DNA of 64,000 nucleotides. Origin: Sulfurospirillaceae bacterium. Its GTDB lineage: Bacteria > Campylobacterota > Campylobacteria > Campylobacterales > Sulfurospirillaceae. Made by a program: the position numbers and the translations under genes. Positions 8,736-28,607 of this stretch are shown in pieces. The notes under the pieces are model-generated. The model worked only from the letters and a program-made list of their open reading frames with translations, was not told the origin of the DNA and did not search any database. Within the stretch, counting starts at the first letter, position 1; each line of letters starts with the position of its first letter. The stretch lies in NCBI GenBank assembly GCA_028684065.1, contig JAQUGO010000002.1, forward strand, positions 1 through 64,000, written 5' to 3'.

Positions 8736-10404
8736 ATATCTATCCATGCGATATAAGTTTTTCGTAATGGCTTCATTAGGAGTGTTAGCTATCGTTACAC
8801 TCTCTTTTTTAGCATTCTCTATTACTGAAAAAGGTGTTTTAAATGTCAATAAGGTTTTTGAAGATTCTAAAAGAGTACAAAATATTCAGCAACTCTATAT
8901 TTTGCCACTTTTCAAACTTAGAGAACTTTCACTTTCTCTGGTAATGGCACCTAATGAAGATTTGAGAAAAGACATTACAACACAGATTGCTAAAGCAATT
9001 CATGATATGGAACCCTCCTTTTCAAAACTTGATGCTTCTGTTTATAAAAATTGGACCTATTATGTTCAACTTATTTCTACAACGGAAAAGTATTTGAACC
9101 AAGGATTTGATGAAGGCGCTTTTATCAGTGCGAATACTTTTGAGCGGGATCAGTTTTATTCACTGATGCATACTTTAGAAATTTTACAACAAAATGAACT
9201 CAACAACTCTTCAAAAACATTTAACGATGCCAACAAACAAGCAATTAACTCTAAATACTTTATTGCCAGTTGGCTTGCAGTCGTCGTTTTATTGACCCTA
9301 TTATGTGGTTTTTTAATTGCCAAAAATATTGTCGAATCTATCGAAAAAGTTCAGCAAGGCTTGCGACAATTCTTTGACTATCTTCAGTCACCTTCAACAG
9401 AAGAAGCAAAGCGAATTAATATTTCTCTCATCAATAAAGATGAATTAGGCGATATGGCACGCAGAATTAATAAAAAAATAGAAAATATTCAGCGTAATCT
9501 TGAAAAAGACAGCTTGCTAATCGAAGATGCTACAAGTGTTGTAGCAGATTTAAAAAATGGCAATCTCAATCGTAGACTTGTAAAATTAGGTAATTCAGAA
9601 CAACTCAATTTACTCAAAACAGTCATGAATGAAATGCTCGACAATCTAGAACTCAGAATTCAACAAGAAATAGATGAACGAACGAAACAAGAACAACTTT
9701 TGATTCAGCAAAGTAAGCTTGCTGCTATGGGAAATATGATAGGCAATATTGCCCATCAATGGCGGCAACCATTGGGTGAAATCAATGCTATTTTGATGCT
9801 CTTACAAGTTCGTTATAGTTTTCATGATTTTAATGAAGCTTTTTTAATGCAAAAAATTAATGAATGCAATAAAATTACCTCTTACATGTCGAATACTATT
9901 AGCGATTTCCAAAACTTTTTTAAACCCTCAAAAGATAAAGAAATTTTTGAAATCAATGAAGCATGCAAACGTGCAAGTGCTATATTACATGCATCCTTAA
10001 AATACCATGCTATCACTTTTCGCTTTACAGAATCACCTGAGTCTCTAGCTTTAGGCTATCCAAATGAATTTGCACAAGCTCTCTTAAATATCCTATCGAA
10101 TGCCAAAGATGTCCTTATTGACAGACAAATTGCTGATCCCTACATCGAAATGAGCGTTAAAAATGGTGAAAAATATATCTTGATTAAGATTGAAGATAAC
10201 GGTGGAGGCATTGCCCCAGAGTATCTAGAACGAATTTTTGAGCCTTATTTTACAACAAAACATGCAAAACAAGGTACAGGCATTGGTTTATATATGACAA
10301 AAATGATTATAGAAAATAATATGAATGGGATTATCGTTGTCAGCAATACAGAAAAAGGCGTACTGTTTACCATCAAACTGAAACATTTTACTGAAACATT
10401 ATAA
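8728..10404 (+). CDS. Membrane histidine kinase
   Basis: Sensor kinase of 558 aa. TM1 at about 11-31, a periplasmic helical domain 32-177, and TM2 at 178-198 are followed by a HAMP-like linker and coiled coil. The phospho-acceptor is H343 in IAHQWRQPLG, an H-box variant common in Campylobacterota. The ATPase domain shows the N box (LLNILSNAKD), G1 (EDNGGGI), F box (IFEPYFTT) and G2 (GTGIGLYM). It overlaps the binding-protein gene by 8 bp (ATGATTAA), so the three genes form one unit. Confidence 0.9.
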   Translation: MIKYLSMRYKFFVMASLGVLAIVTLSFLAFSITEKGVLNVNKVFEDSKRVQNIQQLYILPLFKLRELSLSLVMAPNEDLRKDITTQIAKAIHDMEPSFSKLDASVYKNWTYYVQLISTTEKYLNQGFDEGAFISANTFERDQFYSLMHTLEILQQNELNNSSKTFNDANKQAINSKYFIASWLAVVVLLTLLCGFLIAKNIVESIEKVQQGLRQFFDYLQSPSTEEAKRINISLINKDELGDMARRINKKIENIQRNLEKDSLLIEDATSVVADLKNGNLNRRLVKLGNSEQLNLLKTVMNEMLDNLELRIQQEIDERTKQEQLLIQQSKLAAMGNMIGNIAHQWRQPLGEINAILMLLQVRYSFHDFNEAFLMQKINECNKITSYMSNTISDFQNFFKPSKDKEIFEINEACKRASAILHASLKYHAITFRFTESPESLALGYPNEFAQALLNILSNAKDVLIDRQIADPYIEMSVKNGEKYILIKIEDNGGGIAPEYLERIFEPYFTTKHAKQGTGIGLYMTKMIIENNMNGIIVVSNTEKGVLFTIKLKHFTETL

Positions 10405-10410
10405 TTTAAG

Positions 10411-10487
10411 TGGTGTCCCCAGCGCGATTCGAACGCACGGCCTCAGAATTAGGAATTCTGTGCTCTATCCGGCTGAGCTATGGGGAC
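10411..10487 (-). tRNA. tRNA-Arg(CCT)
   Basis: Full cloverleaf on the minus strand, 77 nt with encoded CCA. Acceptor GTCCCC pairs with GGGGAC. Anticodon loop TTCCTAA gives anticodon CCT (AGG codons), and the T-loop has the GTTCGAATC pattern. It lies between the end of the kinase gene and the fusA terminator. Confidence 0.95.
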
Positions 10488-10496
10488 AAAAATTGA

Positions 10497-10538
10497 AGTA
10501 AAAAAAAAGCCGAATGCGTGAAAACACATTCGGCTTTT
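10497..10538 (-). terminator. fusA operon terminator
   Basis: Perfect 12-bp stem AAAAGCCGAATG / CATTCGGCTTTT with a 10-nt loop, followed on the minus strand by a run of T. It ends the rpsL-rpsG-fusA unit just before tRNA-Arg. Confidence 0.9.
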
Positions 10539-10551
10539 AAGTTTTGGCGTA

Positions 10552-12630
10552 TTAGCCGTTACGTTTTTTGATAATCTCTTCTGCAACGTTTCTTGGAACT
10601 TCATCATAATGATCGAATTCCATAGAATAACTTGCACGACCTTGTGTTTGAGAACGAAGATCGGTTGAGTAGCCGAACATTTCAGCCAATGGACAGAATG
10701 CGTTAACAATTTTGTTACCACTTCTATCATCCATAGAGTTGATTTGTCCACGTCTTCTGTTAAGATCGCCGATAACATCACCCATAAAGTCTTCTGGAGT
10801 TTCAACTTCAACTTTCATGATTGGCTCAAGAATAACGGGTTTTGCCTTACGACAACCTTCTTTAAAGCCCATAGAAGCAGCCAATTTAAATGCCATCTCA
10901 GATGAGTCAACATCATGGTAGCTTCCATCATAAAGTGTAACTTTAACGTCTTCTACTTTATAGCCAGCAAGAACACCTGCTTGAAGTGATTCTTTGATAC
11001 CTTTATCAACAGCAGGAATAAATTCTTTTGGAATTGCTCCACCTTTGATATCATTAACAAATTCATAACCCTTACCAGCATCTTGAGGTTCAATTTTAAG
11101 GTAAACGTGACCGTATTGTCCACGACCACCAGATTGTTTTGCGTATTTGTATTCTTGGTTAACTGAGGCACGAATAGTTTCACGGTAAGCAACTTGCGGT
11201 TGACCTACTTCGGCACTTACTTTAAATTCACGCAACATTCTGTCAACAAGAATTTCAAGGTGAAGCTCACCCATACCAGAAATAATCGTTTGACCACTCT
11301 CTTCATCGGTTTCAACTCTAAAGCTAGGGTCTTCTTGCGCCAATTTTTGAAGCGCAATACCCATTTTTTCTTGGTCAGCTTTTGTTTTAGGCTCAACTGC
11401 AACAGAAATAACGGGGTCTGGGAATACCATTCTTTCCAAAATAACGTGATCTTTATCGCCAGCAAGAGTATCACCTGTTAGTGTCTCTTTAAGACCCACA
11501 ACAGCACCAATTTCACCGGCATGTAAAACTTTTATCTCTTCTCTTTTGTTCGCATGCATTTTCAACAAACGACCTACTCTCTCTTTTTTATCTTTTGTCG
11601 TATTGTAAGCATAACTTCCGCTTTCCAATGAACCACGATAAACACGAACGAATGTCAGCTGACCAACAAAAGGGTCCGTCATAATTTTAAACGCAAGAGC
11701 AGCAAATTCGCCCTCATCTGTTGAATCTACAACACATTCTGTACCATCTTCATATTCACCTTTAATCGCATGAACTTCCGTTGGTGAAGGCATATAGTCG
11801 ACAACAGCATCAAGAAGCGGTTGAACACCTTTATTTTTAAAAGCCGTTCCACAGATCATAGGGATAAATGTCATAGCTAAACATCCCGCTTTAATACCAG
11901 CTTTAATTTCTTCTTGGCTTAATACTTCACCACCGAGGTATTTTTCCATTAATTCATCACTTGTCTCAGAAACTGCTTCTACCATTTTTTCACGGTATTC
12001 TTCAGCTTTTGCACGTAAATCAGCAGGAATTTCAAGAACTTGGTAATTTGATCCCATTGCAGCATCTTCATCCCAAATTAATGCTTTCATAGTTACTAAA
12101 TCGATGACACCTTTAAAAGCATCTTCTGCACCAATAGGAATTTGAATAGGAACAGGATTTGATTTAAGTCTATTTTTAATTTGTCTCTCTACTTCGTAAA
12201 AATCTGCTCCAACACGGTCCATTTTATTAACAAATACCATTCTTGGAACTTTATAACGATTTGCTTGTCTCCATACGGTTTCTGATTGTGGTTGAACACC
12301 ACCTACCGCACAAAATACAGCAACTGCACCATCGAGAACACGCATAGATCGTTCAACTTCGATCGTGAAATCAACGTGGCCTGGGGTGTCAATAATATTA
12401 ATTTGGTGGTCTTTCCATGTACAAGTAGTTGCAGCAGAAGTAATTGTAATACCTCTTTCTTTTTCTTGTTCCATCCAATCCATAGTAGCAGCGCCATCAT
12501 GAACTTCACCAGTTTTATGAGAAATTCCGGTATAAAAAAGGATTCGCTCAGTCGTGGTGGTCTTACCGGCATCAATATGCGCAGCAATACCTATGTTTCT
12601 TACCATGCCTATAGGTGTATTTCTTGCCAT
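10552..12630 (-). CDS. fusA: Translation elongation factor G
   Basis: GTPase that drives ribosomal translocation. 692 aa, full length. The G1 motif [10 protein letters not shown]3 DTPGHVDFT and G4 NKMDR are intact, with downstream domains II-V (for example GMGELHLEI in domain III). RBS AAGGAAATTATA. It is the last gene of the str operon, followed by a strong terminator. Confidence 0.98.
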   Translation of the reverse strand: MARNTPIGMVRNIGIAAHIDAGKTTTTERILFYTGISHKTGEVHDGAATMDWMEQEKERGITITSAATTCTWKDHQINIIDTPGHVDFTIEVERSMRVLDGAVAVFCAVGGVQPQSETVWRQANRYKVPRMVFVNKMDRVGADFYEVERQIKNRLKSNPVPIQIPIGAEDAFKGVIDLVTMKALIWDEDAAMGSNYQVLEIPADLRAKAEEYREKMVEAVSETSDELMEKYLGGEVLSQEEIKAGIKAGCLAMTFIPMICGTAFKNKGVQPLLDAVVDYMPSPTEVHAIKGEYEDGTECVVDSTDEGEFAALAFKIMTDPFVGQLTFVRVYRGSLESGSYAYNTTKDKKERVGRLLKMHANKREEIKVLHAGEIGAVVGLKETLTGDTLAGDKDHVILERMVFPDPVISVAVEPKTKADQEKMGIALQKLAQEDPSFRVETDEESGQTIISGMGELHLEILVDRMLREFKVSAEVGQPQVAYRETIRASVNQEYKYAKQSGGRGQYGHVYLKIEPQDAGKGYEFVNDIKGGAIPKEFIPAVDKGIKESLQAGVLAGYKVEDVKVTLYDGSYHDVDSSEMAFKLAASMGFKEGCRKAKPVILEPIMKVEVETPEDFMGDVIGDLNRRRGQINSMDDRSGNKIVNAFCPLAEMFGYSTDLRSQTQGRASYSMEFDHYDEVPRNVAEEIIKKRNG

Positions 12631-12714
12631 TATAATTTCCTTGTATTCTTAGGGGTGTAATTCTTGAAAGAGAGGGAATGCCTATGTATAAGTACAGACA
12701 TCCCGATCACCATT

Positions 12715-13197
<483 letters not shown>

Positions 13198-13261
13198 TCA
13201 AATTTTAAAAATTTTACTCAAATGATGTCAAAATCTAACGAACATCACCTGTGCTTTAAAT

Positions 13262-13639
13262 TTATTTTGCTTTTGGTCTTTTTGTACCGTATTTACTTCT
13301 AGACACCGTTCTTTTTGCAACACCTGATGTATCAAGCGCACCACGTACAATGTGATACTTAACACCTGGTAAATCTTTTACCCTACCGCCACGTACTAAT
13401 ACAATAGAATGTTCTTGTAGGTTATGTCCCTCGCCACCGATGTAGCTAATGACTTCAAAACCGCTTGTCAATTTGACTTTGGCAACTTTTCTCAAAGCTG
13501 AGTTTGGTTTCTTAGGAGTGGTAGTATACACTCTTGTACAAACGCCTCTTCTTTGAGGGCACTTATCAAGTGCTGGTGATTTTGATTTTTTAATCACCTT
13601 TTTTCTCTCATTTCGGACCAGTTGGTTAATGGTTGGCAC
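13262..13639 (-). CDS. rpsL: 30S ribosomal protein S12
   Basis: Decoding-centre protein, 125 aa. The start codon is GTG with AAAGGAAATATT in front. The streptomycin-related loop [16 protein letters not shown] is present with Lys at the usual position, so nothing suggests streptomycin resistance. It heads rpsL-rpsG-fusA after the rpoC terminator. Confidence 0.98.
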   Translation of the reverse strand: MPTINQLVRNERKKVIKKSKSPALDKCPQRRGVCTRVYTTTPKKPNSALRKVAKVKLTSGFEVISYIGGEGHNLQEHSIVLVRGGRVKDLPGVKYHIVRGALDTSGVAKRTVSRSKYGTKRPKAK

Positions 13640-13698
13640 AATATTTCCTTTGTTACTTTTTTACAAAAATAGGAAGCCATTTTATTTAAAAATAGCTT

Positions 13699-22433
<8,735 letters not shown>

Positions 22434-22481
22434 TCAGAGGACGGAATCTTTAACGACTATAATATTGATTTCCTGAGAAAA

Positions 22482-22519
22482 AATTTTTAGGGAAGTTCTA
22501 CAAAATGTAGGCTTCCCTA
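22482..22519 (-). terminator. Attenuator hairpin between rplL and rpoB
   Basis: TAGGGAAG / CTTCCCTA outer stem with an inner CTACA / TGTAG stem, followed on the minus strand by AAAAATTTTTTC. A partial terminator at this site is well known in other bacteria, where it sets the ratio of ribosomal protein to RNA polymerase. Confidence 0.7.
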
Positions 22520-22527
22520 GTGAAAAA

Positions 22528-22899
22528 TTACTTAATTTCAGCGACAGCGCCAGCTTCTTCAAGTTTCTTTTTGATTTCTTCAGCCACTTGTTTAGAAACG
22601 CCTTCTTTAATAGTTGTAGGAGCACCTTCAACAGCATCTTTTGCTTCTTTTAAGCCAAGACCTGTGATTTCTCTTACGACTTTAATAGCATTGATTTTCT
22701 TCTCACCAGCATCTTTAAGAATAACATCAAACTCAGTTTTCTCTTCTACAGCTTCAGCAGCTACAGCAGCACCACCAGCTACCATTACAGGAGCAGCAGA
22801 TACACCAAATTTTTCTTCGAAATCTTTTACTAATTCACTTAATTCAAGTACACTTAGACCTGAAATATACTCTAATACGTCTTCTTTTGAAATTGCCAT
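22528..22899 (-). CDS. rplL: 50S ribosomal protein L7/L12
   Basis: Stalk protein of 123 aa. The start at 22899 ([12 protein letters not shown]) has AGGAG in front; the track start at 22935 is too early. The N-terminal dimerisation domain, Ala/Val-rich hinge ([13 protein letters not shown]) and C-terminal factor-binding domain ([14 protein letters not shown]) are all present. Confidence 0.97.
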   Translation of the reverse strand: MAISKEDVLEYISGLSVLELSELVKDFEEKFGVSAAPVMVAGGAAVAAEAVEEKTEFDVILKDAGEKKINAIKVVREITGLGLKEAKDAVEGAPTTIKEGVSKQVAEEIKKKLEEAGAVAEIK

Positions 22900-23036
22900 T
22901 CCAAATCTCCTAATTATTATTTTAAACAACGCCAAAAAAGCAAAGCTTCTTTGACTGCATTAGCCACTAAGGCACTAAAACTAACCAACTTTGTTGGCAG
23001 TGTTTTTTAATTGCTTTACATGCAAACCCATAAGGT

Positions 23037-23519
23037 TTACGCTGATTCTTGTTTTTTAGCGCGAAGTGCGTCAAGACCGATTGTAAAGTTTGTAATTGGT
23101 GCCATCCAAGTTGATAATAACATTCCAATAAGCTCATTACGTGATGGCATTTTTGAAAGTGCTTCAACTTTAGCAGCATCAACCACAATACCGCCAGCAA
23201 AACCAGATTTAATAATAAAATTTGGATTTGTTTTAGCAAAAGTTGCTACAACTTTAGTTACGGCTAACTGATCTGCACCCCAAACAAAAATGTTGGTATC
23301 TTTAAGCTCAAGCCCATCCATATCAGCATCTTTCATTGCGATCTTTGCTAAAGTATTTTTTATAACTTGAACATTAACATTTTCAAGACGTGCATTATTT
23401 CTTAAAACTTCAATTGCTTTAACATTAAGACCTTTATAGTCACAAACTATTAAGCCGTCGGAAGCTTTAAACTCTTCAGTTAGAGAATTAATAAATTCAG
23501 CTTTCTCTTTTCTTGTCAA
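23037..23519 (-). CDS. rplJ: 50S ribosomal protein L10
   Basis: Stalk base protein of 160 aa that binds L7/L12 dimers and 23S rRNA. It starts with TTG, seven nucleotides after a strong AAAGGAG site. The family segment VIKNTLAKIA is clear. An L10-type leader precedes it, so autoregulation by L10 is expected. Confidence 0.95.
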   Translation of the reverse strand: MTRKEKAEFINSLTEEFKASDGLIVCDYKGLNVKAIEVLRNNARLENVNVQVIKNTLAKIAMKDADMDGLELKDTNIFVWGADQLAVTKVVATFAKTNPNFIIKSGFAGGIVVDAAKVEALSKMPSRNELIGMLLSTWMAPITNFTIGLDALRAKKQESA

Positions 23520-23547
23520 TTTTTCTCCTTTCCAACTGGTGATTTCA

Positions 23548-23588
23548 AGTAGAGCTGAGTTTCCTCAAATTAAGCTTTCGCCTCTACT
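23548..23588 (-). promoter_or_regulatory. Ribosomal protein L10 leader (autoregulatory mRNA element)
   Basis: In the rplA-rplJ gap the minus strand folds into an outer stem AGTAGAG / CTCTACT enclosing a GAG-GAAA-CTC hairpin and a GCGAAAGC element. Position and shape match the leader bound by L10-L12 to repress rplJL. The assignment is by eye, not by covariance model. Confidence 0.6.
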
Positions 23589-23624
23589 CTCTCCAATCAA
23601 GATATAATTCTAAATTTTAACGCG

Positions 23625-24329
23625 TTATCTAAGGTCAATAAGTTCTTGGTTATCGAGATACATAGCAGGGCTCATTGTTAATGAAATAGCACCGCTTTTA
23701 ATATATTTACCTTTTGAAGCAGAAGGTTTATGTTTGTTAATCGCTTTTAAAAATGCATCAAAATTTTCTTTAATTTGTTCACTTGTAAAACTAATTTTAC
23801 CAATTCCTGCGTGGATATTTCCTTGTTTATCAACACGGAAATTTACTTGGCCACCTTTGTTATTCATAATTGCTTTAGCAACATCCATAGTAACTGTACC
23901 TGTTTTAGGATTTGGCATAATACCTTTTGGTCCTAAAATACGTCCAACTTTACCCACAAGACCCATCATGTTTGGTGTTGCGATTAAAACATCAAAATTG
24001 ATACGACCTGCTTGAATCTCTTCAATTAAATCATCGCTACCAACAATATCAGCTCCTGCAGCTCTTGCTTCATCCGCTTTTTCGTCTTTTGCAATAACAG
24101 CAACACGAACTGTTTTTCCCGTACCCGCTGGAAGAACAACTGAACCTCTAACCATTTGGTCCGCATGTCTTGGATCAACATTAAGTTTCAACGCAATTTC
24201 AATTGTTTCATCAAATTTTGCAGAAGCTAAATTTTTAATATTTCCTAATGCTTCATCAACAGAATATTTCTTTTCTTTTTCAATTTTTTTCAAGAGCTCT
24301 TGAAAACGTTTATTTACTTTCTTTGCCAT
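23625..24329 (-). CDS. rplA: 50S ribosomal protein L1
   Basis: 234 aa, full length. The conserved [18 protein letters not shown] segment is present. It is the L1 stalk protein at the ribosomal E site. Order rplK-rplA-rplJ-rplL is standard. Confidence 0.97.
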   Translation of the reverse strand: MAKKVNKRFQELLKKIEKEKKYSVDEALGNIKNLASAKFDETIEIALKLNVDPRHADQMVRGSVVLPAGTGKTVRVAVIAKDEKADEARAAGADIVGSDDLIEEIQAGRINFDVLIATPNMMGLVGKVGRILGPKGIMPNPKTGTVTMDVAKAIMNNKGGQVNFRVDKQGNIHAGIGKISFTSEQIKENFDAFLKAINKHKPSASKGKYIKSGAISLTMSPAMYLDNQELIDLR

Positions 24330-24389
24330 TACAATCTCCGCATAATTTTGCTTCCGCCTTTTTTAAATCCCGACGGTATAGGATTTGAA

Positions 24390-24815
24390 TTAATTAACGA
24401 CGTTAATACCAATACTTCTTGCGCTTCCAGCAATAATCTTAGCAGCCGCTTCTTTATCAGTCGTATTTAAATCTGCAATCTTTTGATCAACAATAGCAAG
24501 AATTTGTGCTTTTGTAAGCGTTCCTACTTTGTTTTTTAAAGGGTTGCTTGATCCACTTGTAATTCCAGCAGCTTTTTTAATTAAATCTGTTGCTGGTGGC
24601 TGTTTTGTGATAAATGTAAAACTTTTATCTGCATAAACAGTAATAACAACAGGGATTCTATAGCCCGCCATATCTTTTGTCTTTTCATTAAATGCTTTAC
24701 AAAATTCCATAATATTTACACCTTTTTGACCTAGTGCTGGGCCAACTGGAGGTGATGGATTTGCTTTAGCAGCTGCAATTTGCAATTTAATCTCGCCAAT
24801 TACCTTTTTTGCCAT
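24390..24815 (-). CDS. rplK: 50S ribosomal protein L11
   Basis: 141 aa, with the N-terminal [18 protein letters not shown] motif and the C-terminal rRNA-binding [10 protein letters not shown]. It forms the GTPase-associated centre. RBS AAAGGACAAAAG, 16 bp after nusG. Confidence 0.97.
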   Translation of the reverse strand: MAKKVIGEIKLQIAAAKANPSPPVGPALGQKGVNIMEFCKAFNEKTKDMAGYRIPVVITVYADKSFTFITKQPPATDLIKKAAGITSGSSNPLKNKVGTLTKAQILAIVDQKIADLNTTDKEAAAKIIAGSARSIGINVVN

Positions 24816-24831
24816 CTTTTGTCCTTTAAAC

Positions 24832-25362
24832 TTAAACTATTTTTTCAACTTGTGAGTAGAGTATCTCTACTGGTGTACTTCTGCCAAATATCGAAACATT
24901 TAACGTCAACTTTCCATGAACCATATCATATTCTTCAACTGAACCCGTAAAGTTAGCGAAAGGACCTTCTGTAATCCTAACACTCTCGCCGTTTTCAAAG
25001 AAAATTTTTGGTTTAGGAGCACCTTTCTTTTGAGCCTTTTCCAAAATTAGTGTAATATCTTTTTCACTAAGTGGTGTTGGCTTTTTGGCCTCACCAATGA
25101 ATCTTCCTACTTTAGGTAGAGACTGGATGAGATGCCATAATGCTGTGTCTAAATCCAAATTTGCAAATGCATATCCTGGATATAAACTTCGCTCACTAAT
25201 CTTTTTCTTACCGTTTTTAACCTCAATAACATCTTCCGTTGGAACAATAATTTGATCCACTTTCTCGGATATACCGCGGTCTTCTACAAGATTTATAATC
25301 GCTTTCTTAACTGCTTGCTCACTCCCTGCATAGGTTTGAATTGCATACCATCGATGTGCCAT
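24832..25362 (-). CDS. nusG: Transcription termination/antitermination factor NusG
   Basis: 176 aa with the N-terminal NGN domain ([13 protein letters not shown]) and a C-terminal KOW domain ([17 protein letters not shown]). It travels with RNA polymerase and couples to Rho or the ribosome. The start is 9 bp after secE. Confidence 0.97.
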   Translation of the reverse strand: MAHRWYAIQTYAGSEQAVKKAIINLVEDRGISEKVDQIIVPTEDVIEVKNGKKKISERSLYPGYAFANLDLDTALWHLIQSLPKVGRFIGEAKKPTPLSEKDITLILEKAQKKGAPKPKIFFENGESVRITEGPFANFTGSVEEYDMVHGKLTLNVSIFGRSTPVEILYSQVEKIV

Positions 25363-25371
25363 TGTTTATCC

Positions 25372-25551
25372 TTAAATAATCGTTGACAACGAAAACGACA
25401 TGATCGCATCAATCAATGCTAGAAATAGAGAAATGACGGTTACTACGACAAAAACAGAAATGAATGCATTTCGAATCTGCTCTTTAATCGGAAAAATAAC
25501 TTTCGACAACTCAGCTTTAGAATGGTTATAATACGCTCTTAATTTTTCCAT
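25372..25551 (-). CDS. secE: Preprotein translocase subunit SecE
   Basis: Too short for the ORF track. 59 aa starting MEKLRAYYNHSKAEL and ending LSTII. It is the single-TM bacterial form: the amphipathic segment SKVIFPIKEQIRNAF precedes one hydrophobic helix. It clamps SecY. Position between tRNA-Trp and nusG is diagnostic. Confidence 0.93.
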   Translation of the reverse strand: MEKLRAYYNHSKAELSKVIFPIKEQIRNAFISVFVVVTVISLFLALIDAIMSFSLSTII

Positions 25552-25570
25552 TTGTATTACCTTCGACTAG

Positions 25571-25646
25571 TGGCAGGGCAGGGGGGATTCGAACCCACAA
25601 CCTACGGTTTTGGAGACCGGCGCTCTACCGTTGGAGCTACTACCCT
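25571..25646 (-). tRNA. tRNA-Trp(CCA)
   Basis: 76 nt on the minus strand with encoded CCA. Acceptor AGGGTAG pairs with CTGCCCT (one G-T pair). Anticodon loop CTCCAAA gives CCA. It sits between rpmG and secE as usual in bacteria. Confidence 0.95.
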
Positions 25647-25672
25647 ACATATAAGTTAAGTCTTTTAAAGAC

Positions 25673-25831
25673 TTAACTTTTTAATTTAATCTCTTTATGA
25701 ACAGTATGCTTTTTAAGGCGTGGACAGTACTTACTTAATTCCATTTTTTCAGTAATTGTCTTGCTATTTTTAGTCGTTGTGTAGTTAATGTCACCACATT
25801 CTACACATTTTAGTCCGAATTTAACGGTCAT
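25673..25831 (-). CDS. rpmG: 50S ribosomal protein L33
   Basis: 52 aa, not in the ORF track. It starts [14 protein letters not shown] and ends HKEIKLKS. It has the CxxC pair (CVEC) but only one Cys in the distal YCPRLKKH site, so zinc binding may be incomplete compared with full C+ forms. It lies between tuf and tRNA-Trp. Confidence 0.93.
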   Translation of the reverse strand: MTVKFGLKCVECGDINYTTTKNSKTITEKMELSKYCPRLKKHTVHKEIKLKS

Positions 25832-25849
25832 TGGATTTCCTTACTTTAA

Positions 25850-25879
25850 ATACAAAAGAGGAATAATCCTCTTTTGTAT
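25850..25879 (-). terminator. Hairpin between tuf and rpmG
   Basis: Perfect 13-bp stem ATACAAAAGAGGA / TCCTCTTTTGTAT with loop ATAA directly after tuf. The following T-tract is weak, so it may be a partial terminator or an RNA-processing site that raises tuf relative to downstream genes. Confidence 0.6.
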
Positions 25880-25887
25880 GACTTAAT

Positions 25888-27087
25888 TTACTTAATGATT
25901 GTTGAAACAACACCCGCACCAACAGTTCTACCACCCTCACGGATTGCAAAACGAGTACCCTCTTCAAGAGCGATTGGAGCAATCATTGCTACTTTGATTT
26001 TTACGTTATCACCAGGCATAACCATTTCAGTACCTTCTGGTAATGTGATAGAACCTGTTACGTCTGTTGTACGAACATAGAATTGTGGTCTATAGTTGTT
26101 AAAGAATGGAGTATGACGACCACCCTCTTCTTTTGACAATACATAGATTTCAGCTTCGAAATCAGTATGAGGAGTGATAGATTTTGGCTTACAAAGAACC
26201 ATACCACGCTCAACGTCTTCTTTTTTGATACCACGGAGTAGAATACCACAGTTATCACCAGCTTCACCACGCTCCATCTCTTTACGGAACATTTCAACAC
26301 CTGTAACTGTTGTAGTTTTTGTATCTTTAATACCAACGATTTCGATAGTTTCACCAATCTTTACAGAACCTCTGTCAATTTTACCAGTAACAACGGTACC
26401 ACGACCTGAGATTGAGAATACATCTTCGATTGGCATCAAGAAGTCTTTTTCAGTTTCACGAACGGGCGCTGGAATATAAGAATCAACAGCAGCCATAAGT
26501 TCAAGAATTTTTGAAGCCCAAACGTCAATTTTACCAACTTTAGCTTCTTCAAGTGCTTTAAGCGCTGAACCAGCTACAATTGGAGTATCATCACCTGGAA
26601 AATCATATGCTGAAAGAAGTTCACGAATTTCCATTTCTACGAGTTCTAATAATTCTTCATCATCAACCATATCGGCTTTGTTCATAAATACAACGATATA
26701 TGGAACACCAACTTGGCGAGAAAGAAGGATGTGCTCACGAGTTTGAGGCATAGGACCATCTGCTGCAGAAACAACTAAGATAGCACCGTCCATTTGAGCA
26801 GCACCAGTAATCATGTTTTTAACATAATCCGCGTGACCAGGACAGTCAACGTGTGCATAGTGGCGATTTTCAGTTTCATACTCAATATGAGAAGTAGCGA
26901 TAGTAATACCTCTTTCTCTCTCTTCTGGAGCATTATCAATACCATCATAATCTTTAAAATCACAAAGACCTTTTGATGCAAGAACTGCTGAAATTGCTGC
27001 TGTAAGTGTAGTTTTACCATGATCAACGTGACCGATGGTTCCAATGTTAACATGTGGCTTGGTTCTAGAGAACTTTTCTTTTGCCAT
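25888..27087 (-). CDS. tuf: Translation elongation factor Tu
   Basis: 399 aa, full length. G1 [10 protein letters not shown]3 DCPGHADY and G4 NKADMVD are intact. It delivers aminoacyl-tRNA to the ribosome. It is preceded by tRNA-Thr and followed by a hairpin and rpmG. Confidence 0.98.
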   Translation of the reverse strand: MAKEKFSRTKPHVNIGTIGHVDHGKTTLTAAISAVLASKGLCDFKDYDGIDNAPEERERGITIATSHIEYETENRHYAHVDCPGHADYVKNMITGAAQMDGAILVVSAADGPMPQTREHILLSRQVGVPYIVVFMNKADMVDDEELLELVEMEIRELLSAYDFPGDDTPIVAGSALKALEEAKVGKIDVWASKILELMAAVDSYIPAPVRETEKDFLMPIEDVFSISGRGTVVTGKIDRGSVKIGETIEIVGIKDTKTTTVTGVEMFRKEMERGEAGDNCGILLRGIKKEDVERGMVLCKPKSITPHTDFEAEIYVLSKEEGGRHTPFFNNYRPQFYVRTTDVTGSITLPEGTEMVMPGDNVKIKVAMIAPIALEEGTRFAIREGGRTVGAGVVSTIIK

Positions 27088-27162
27088 TTTTTCCTCCGTA
27101 TTGGGTTTGTTTTTAAATATAGACTTTTTTGCTTTAAAGTTATTGAAAACTTTTTAAGTGAA

Positions 27163-27237
<75 letters not shown>

Positions 27238-27382
27238 CGACTACAACAGGGTAAACCGATATTCTACCAGCTAATAGTAACAATTTGATTTCATAGTGAT
27301 TGTGAGAGTGAGTCTACTGAACTTGTTCTGTAGTGCAGTGTCGCAGAAAAAATTCAACAGCTCCCAGTTTCGTATAAAATCA

Positions 27383-27459
27383 TGGAGCGGGAGACGGGAC
27401 TCGAACCCGCGACCCCCAGCTTGGAAGGCTAATGCTCTAGCCAACTGAGCTACTCCCGC
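27383..27459 (-). tRNA. tRNA-Gly(TCC)
   Basis: 77 nt with encoded CCA. Acceptor GCGGGAG pairs with CTCCCGC. Anticodon loop CTTCCAA gives TCC. It is separated from tRNA-Thr(GGT) by about 145 bp in which I see no gene. Confidence 0.95.
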
Positions 27460-27465
27460 ATTCAA

Positions 27466-27550
<85 letters not shown>

Positions 27551-27600
27551 GTATTTTTACCATTTTTATTGCTGGTCAAACACTGTTTTTTCACAAAAAA

Positions 27601-27676
27601 TGGAGCTGGTGAACGGAATCGAACCGCCGACCTACTGCTTACAAGGCAGTTGCTCTACCAACTGAGCTACACCAGC
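27601..27676 (-). tRNA. tRNA-Thr(TGT)
   Basis: 76 nt with encoded CCA. Acceptor GCTGGTG pairs with CACCAGC. Anticodon loop CTTGTAA gives TGT. It is the first gene of the tRNA-tuf transcription unit. Confidence 0.95.
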
Positions 27677-27696
27677 ATCTTTTTATGTGAGGTGAA

Positions 27697-27725
27697 ATTA
27701 TAGCTCAAAAGAATCGCAAAGTCAA
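27697..27725 (-). promoter_or_regulatory. Near-consensus sigma-70 promoter of the tRNA-tuf cluster
   Basis: On the minus strand TTGACT, a 17-bp spacer and TATAAT stand about 20 bp before tRNA-Thr(TGT). It is the closest match to consensus I found in the window, fitting a stable-RNA and translation-factor operon. Confidence 0.85.
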
Positions 27726-27811
27726 TACTTTTTTAGTATTTTTCTAAGATTTATGCGCTAAACTATATTTGTTATATTAAGACTCTTAAAACTCTATTCA
27801 AGGTTAATGTT

Positions 27812-28555
27812 ATGAAAATTCTTTTTTCTCCAAGTGAAACTAAAACATCACATGGTACTTTTCAACCCATTTCAGAACAAAGCTTTCTTTTTCCAGAACT
27901 TTACAGCAAACGACTTGAGGTACTCAAACGTTATCAAGATATTTTAAATCAATGTGATTTAACAACCTTACAACAACTCTTTGGTATTAAAGATAAAAGC
28001 AAATGTTTGGAACTTGCTACTAGTGATATTTTTTCTACTTTAACGTATAAAGCAATTGAACGCTATAGTGGCGTAGCTTATGAGTCTCTCTCTTATCATA
28101 CCCTTTCACAAGAAGAGAAAGATTTTTTAGATCACAATACTATTGTCTTTTCTAACCTTTTTGGTCCTCTTTTAGCAAACAATCTTCTTCCCGATTATAA
28201 ATTACACCAAGGCATATCATTGCTAGGATTTAGACCAGAGCTTTTTTACAAAGATATCTTTACCCCTGCATTAGATAGCTTTTTAAAAAATGAATTTATT
28301 ATTGACTTACGTGCAGGTTTTTATGAAAAATTTTACACTCTAAAACAACCTTATATTACTATGAAATTTCTCAAAAATGGTAAAGTAGTAAGCCATTTTG
28401 CAAAAGCATATAGGGGCTTGATGTTACGAGAATTAGCACACTATAAGCCTATCAATGAAGATGCTCTACGCTTGATTCGCTTTGAAAACCTCAGTATTTA
28501 TGAAATTGTAACATCTAAATTGAAAACAGAATATGTTTTTAACATTATTGATTGA
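27812..28555 (+). CDS. yaaA: YaaA (DUF328) family peroxide-stress protein
   Basis: 247 aa with the family opening MKILFSPSETK (compare the ISPAKT start of E. coli YaaA). In E. coli YaaA lowers free iron and DNA damage under peroxide stress. The C-terminal YRGLMLRELA block lies where the family has its conserved segment. RBS AAGGTTAATGTT. It is transcribed away from the tRNA cluster. Confidence 0.8.
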   Translation: MKILFSPSETKTSHGTFQPISEQSFLFPELYSKRLEVLKRYQDILNQCDLTTLQQLFGIKDKSKCLELATSDIFSTLTYKAIERYSGVAYESLSYHTLSQEEKDFLDHNTIVFSNLFGPLLANNLLPDYKLHQGISLLGFRPELFYKDIFTPALDSFLKNEFIIDLRAGFYEKFYTLKQPYITMKFLKNGKVVSHFAKAYRGLMLRELAHYKPINEDALRLIRFENLSIYEIVTSKLKTEYVFNIID

Positions 28556-28607
28556 TTTATTTTAAAAAGGTACAATGTTGAAAAATTTAATTACAAAGGA
28601 TTATACA

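Noticed and set aside
10449-10811. 120-aa ORF at the end of fusA
   Set aside because: Runs through the terminator and the tRNA; it is an out-of-frame shadow of EF-G.
22520-22954. 144-aa plus-strand ORF opposite rplL
   Set aside because: Ser/Ala-rich shadow of the L7/L12 hinge; no RBS.
22900-23036. Riboswitch in the rplJ-rplL gap
   Set aside because: Only a short CCAAC/GTTGG hairpin and a weak TTAG stem; no recognisable aptamer.
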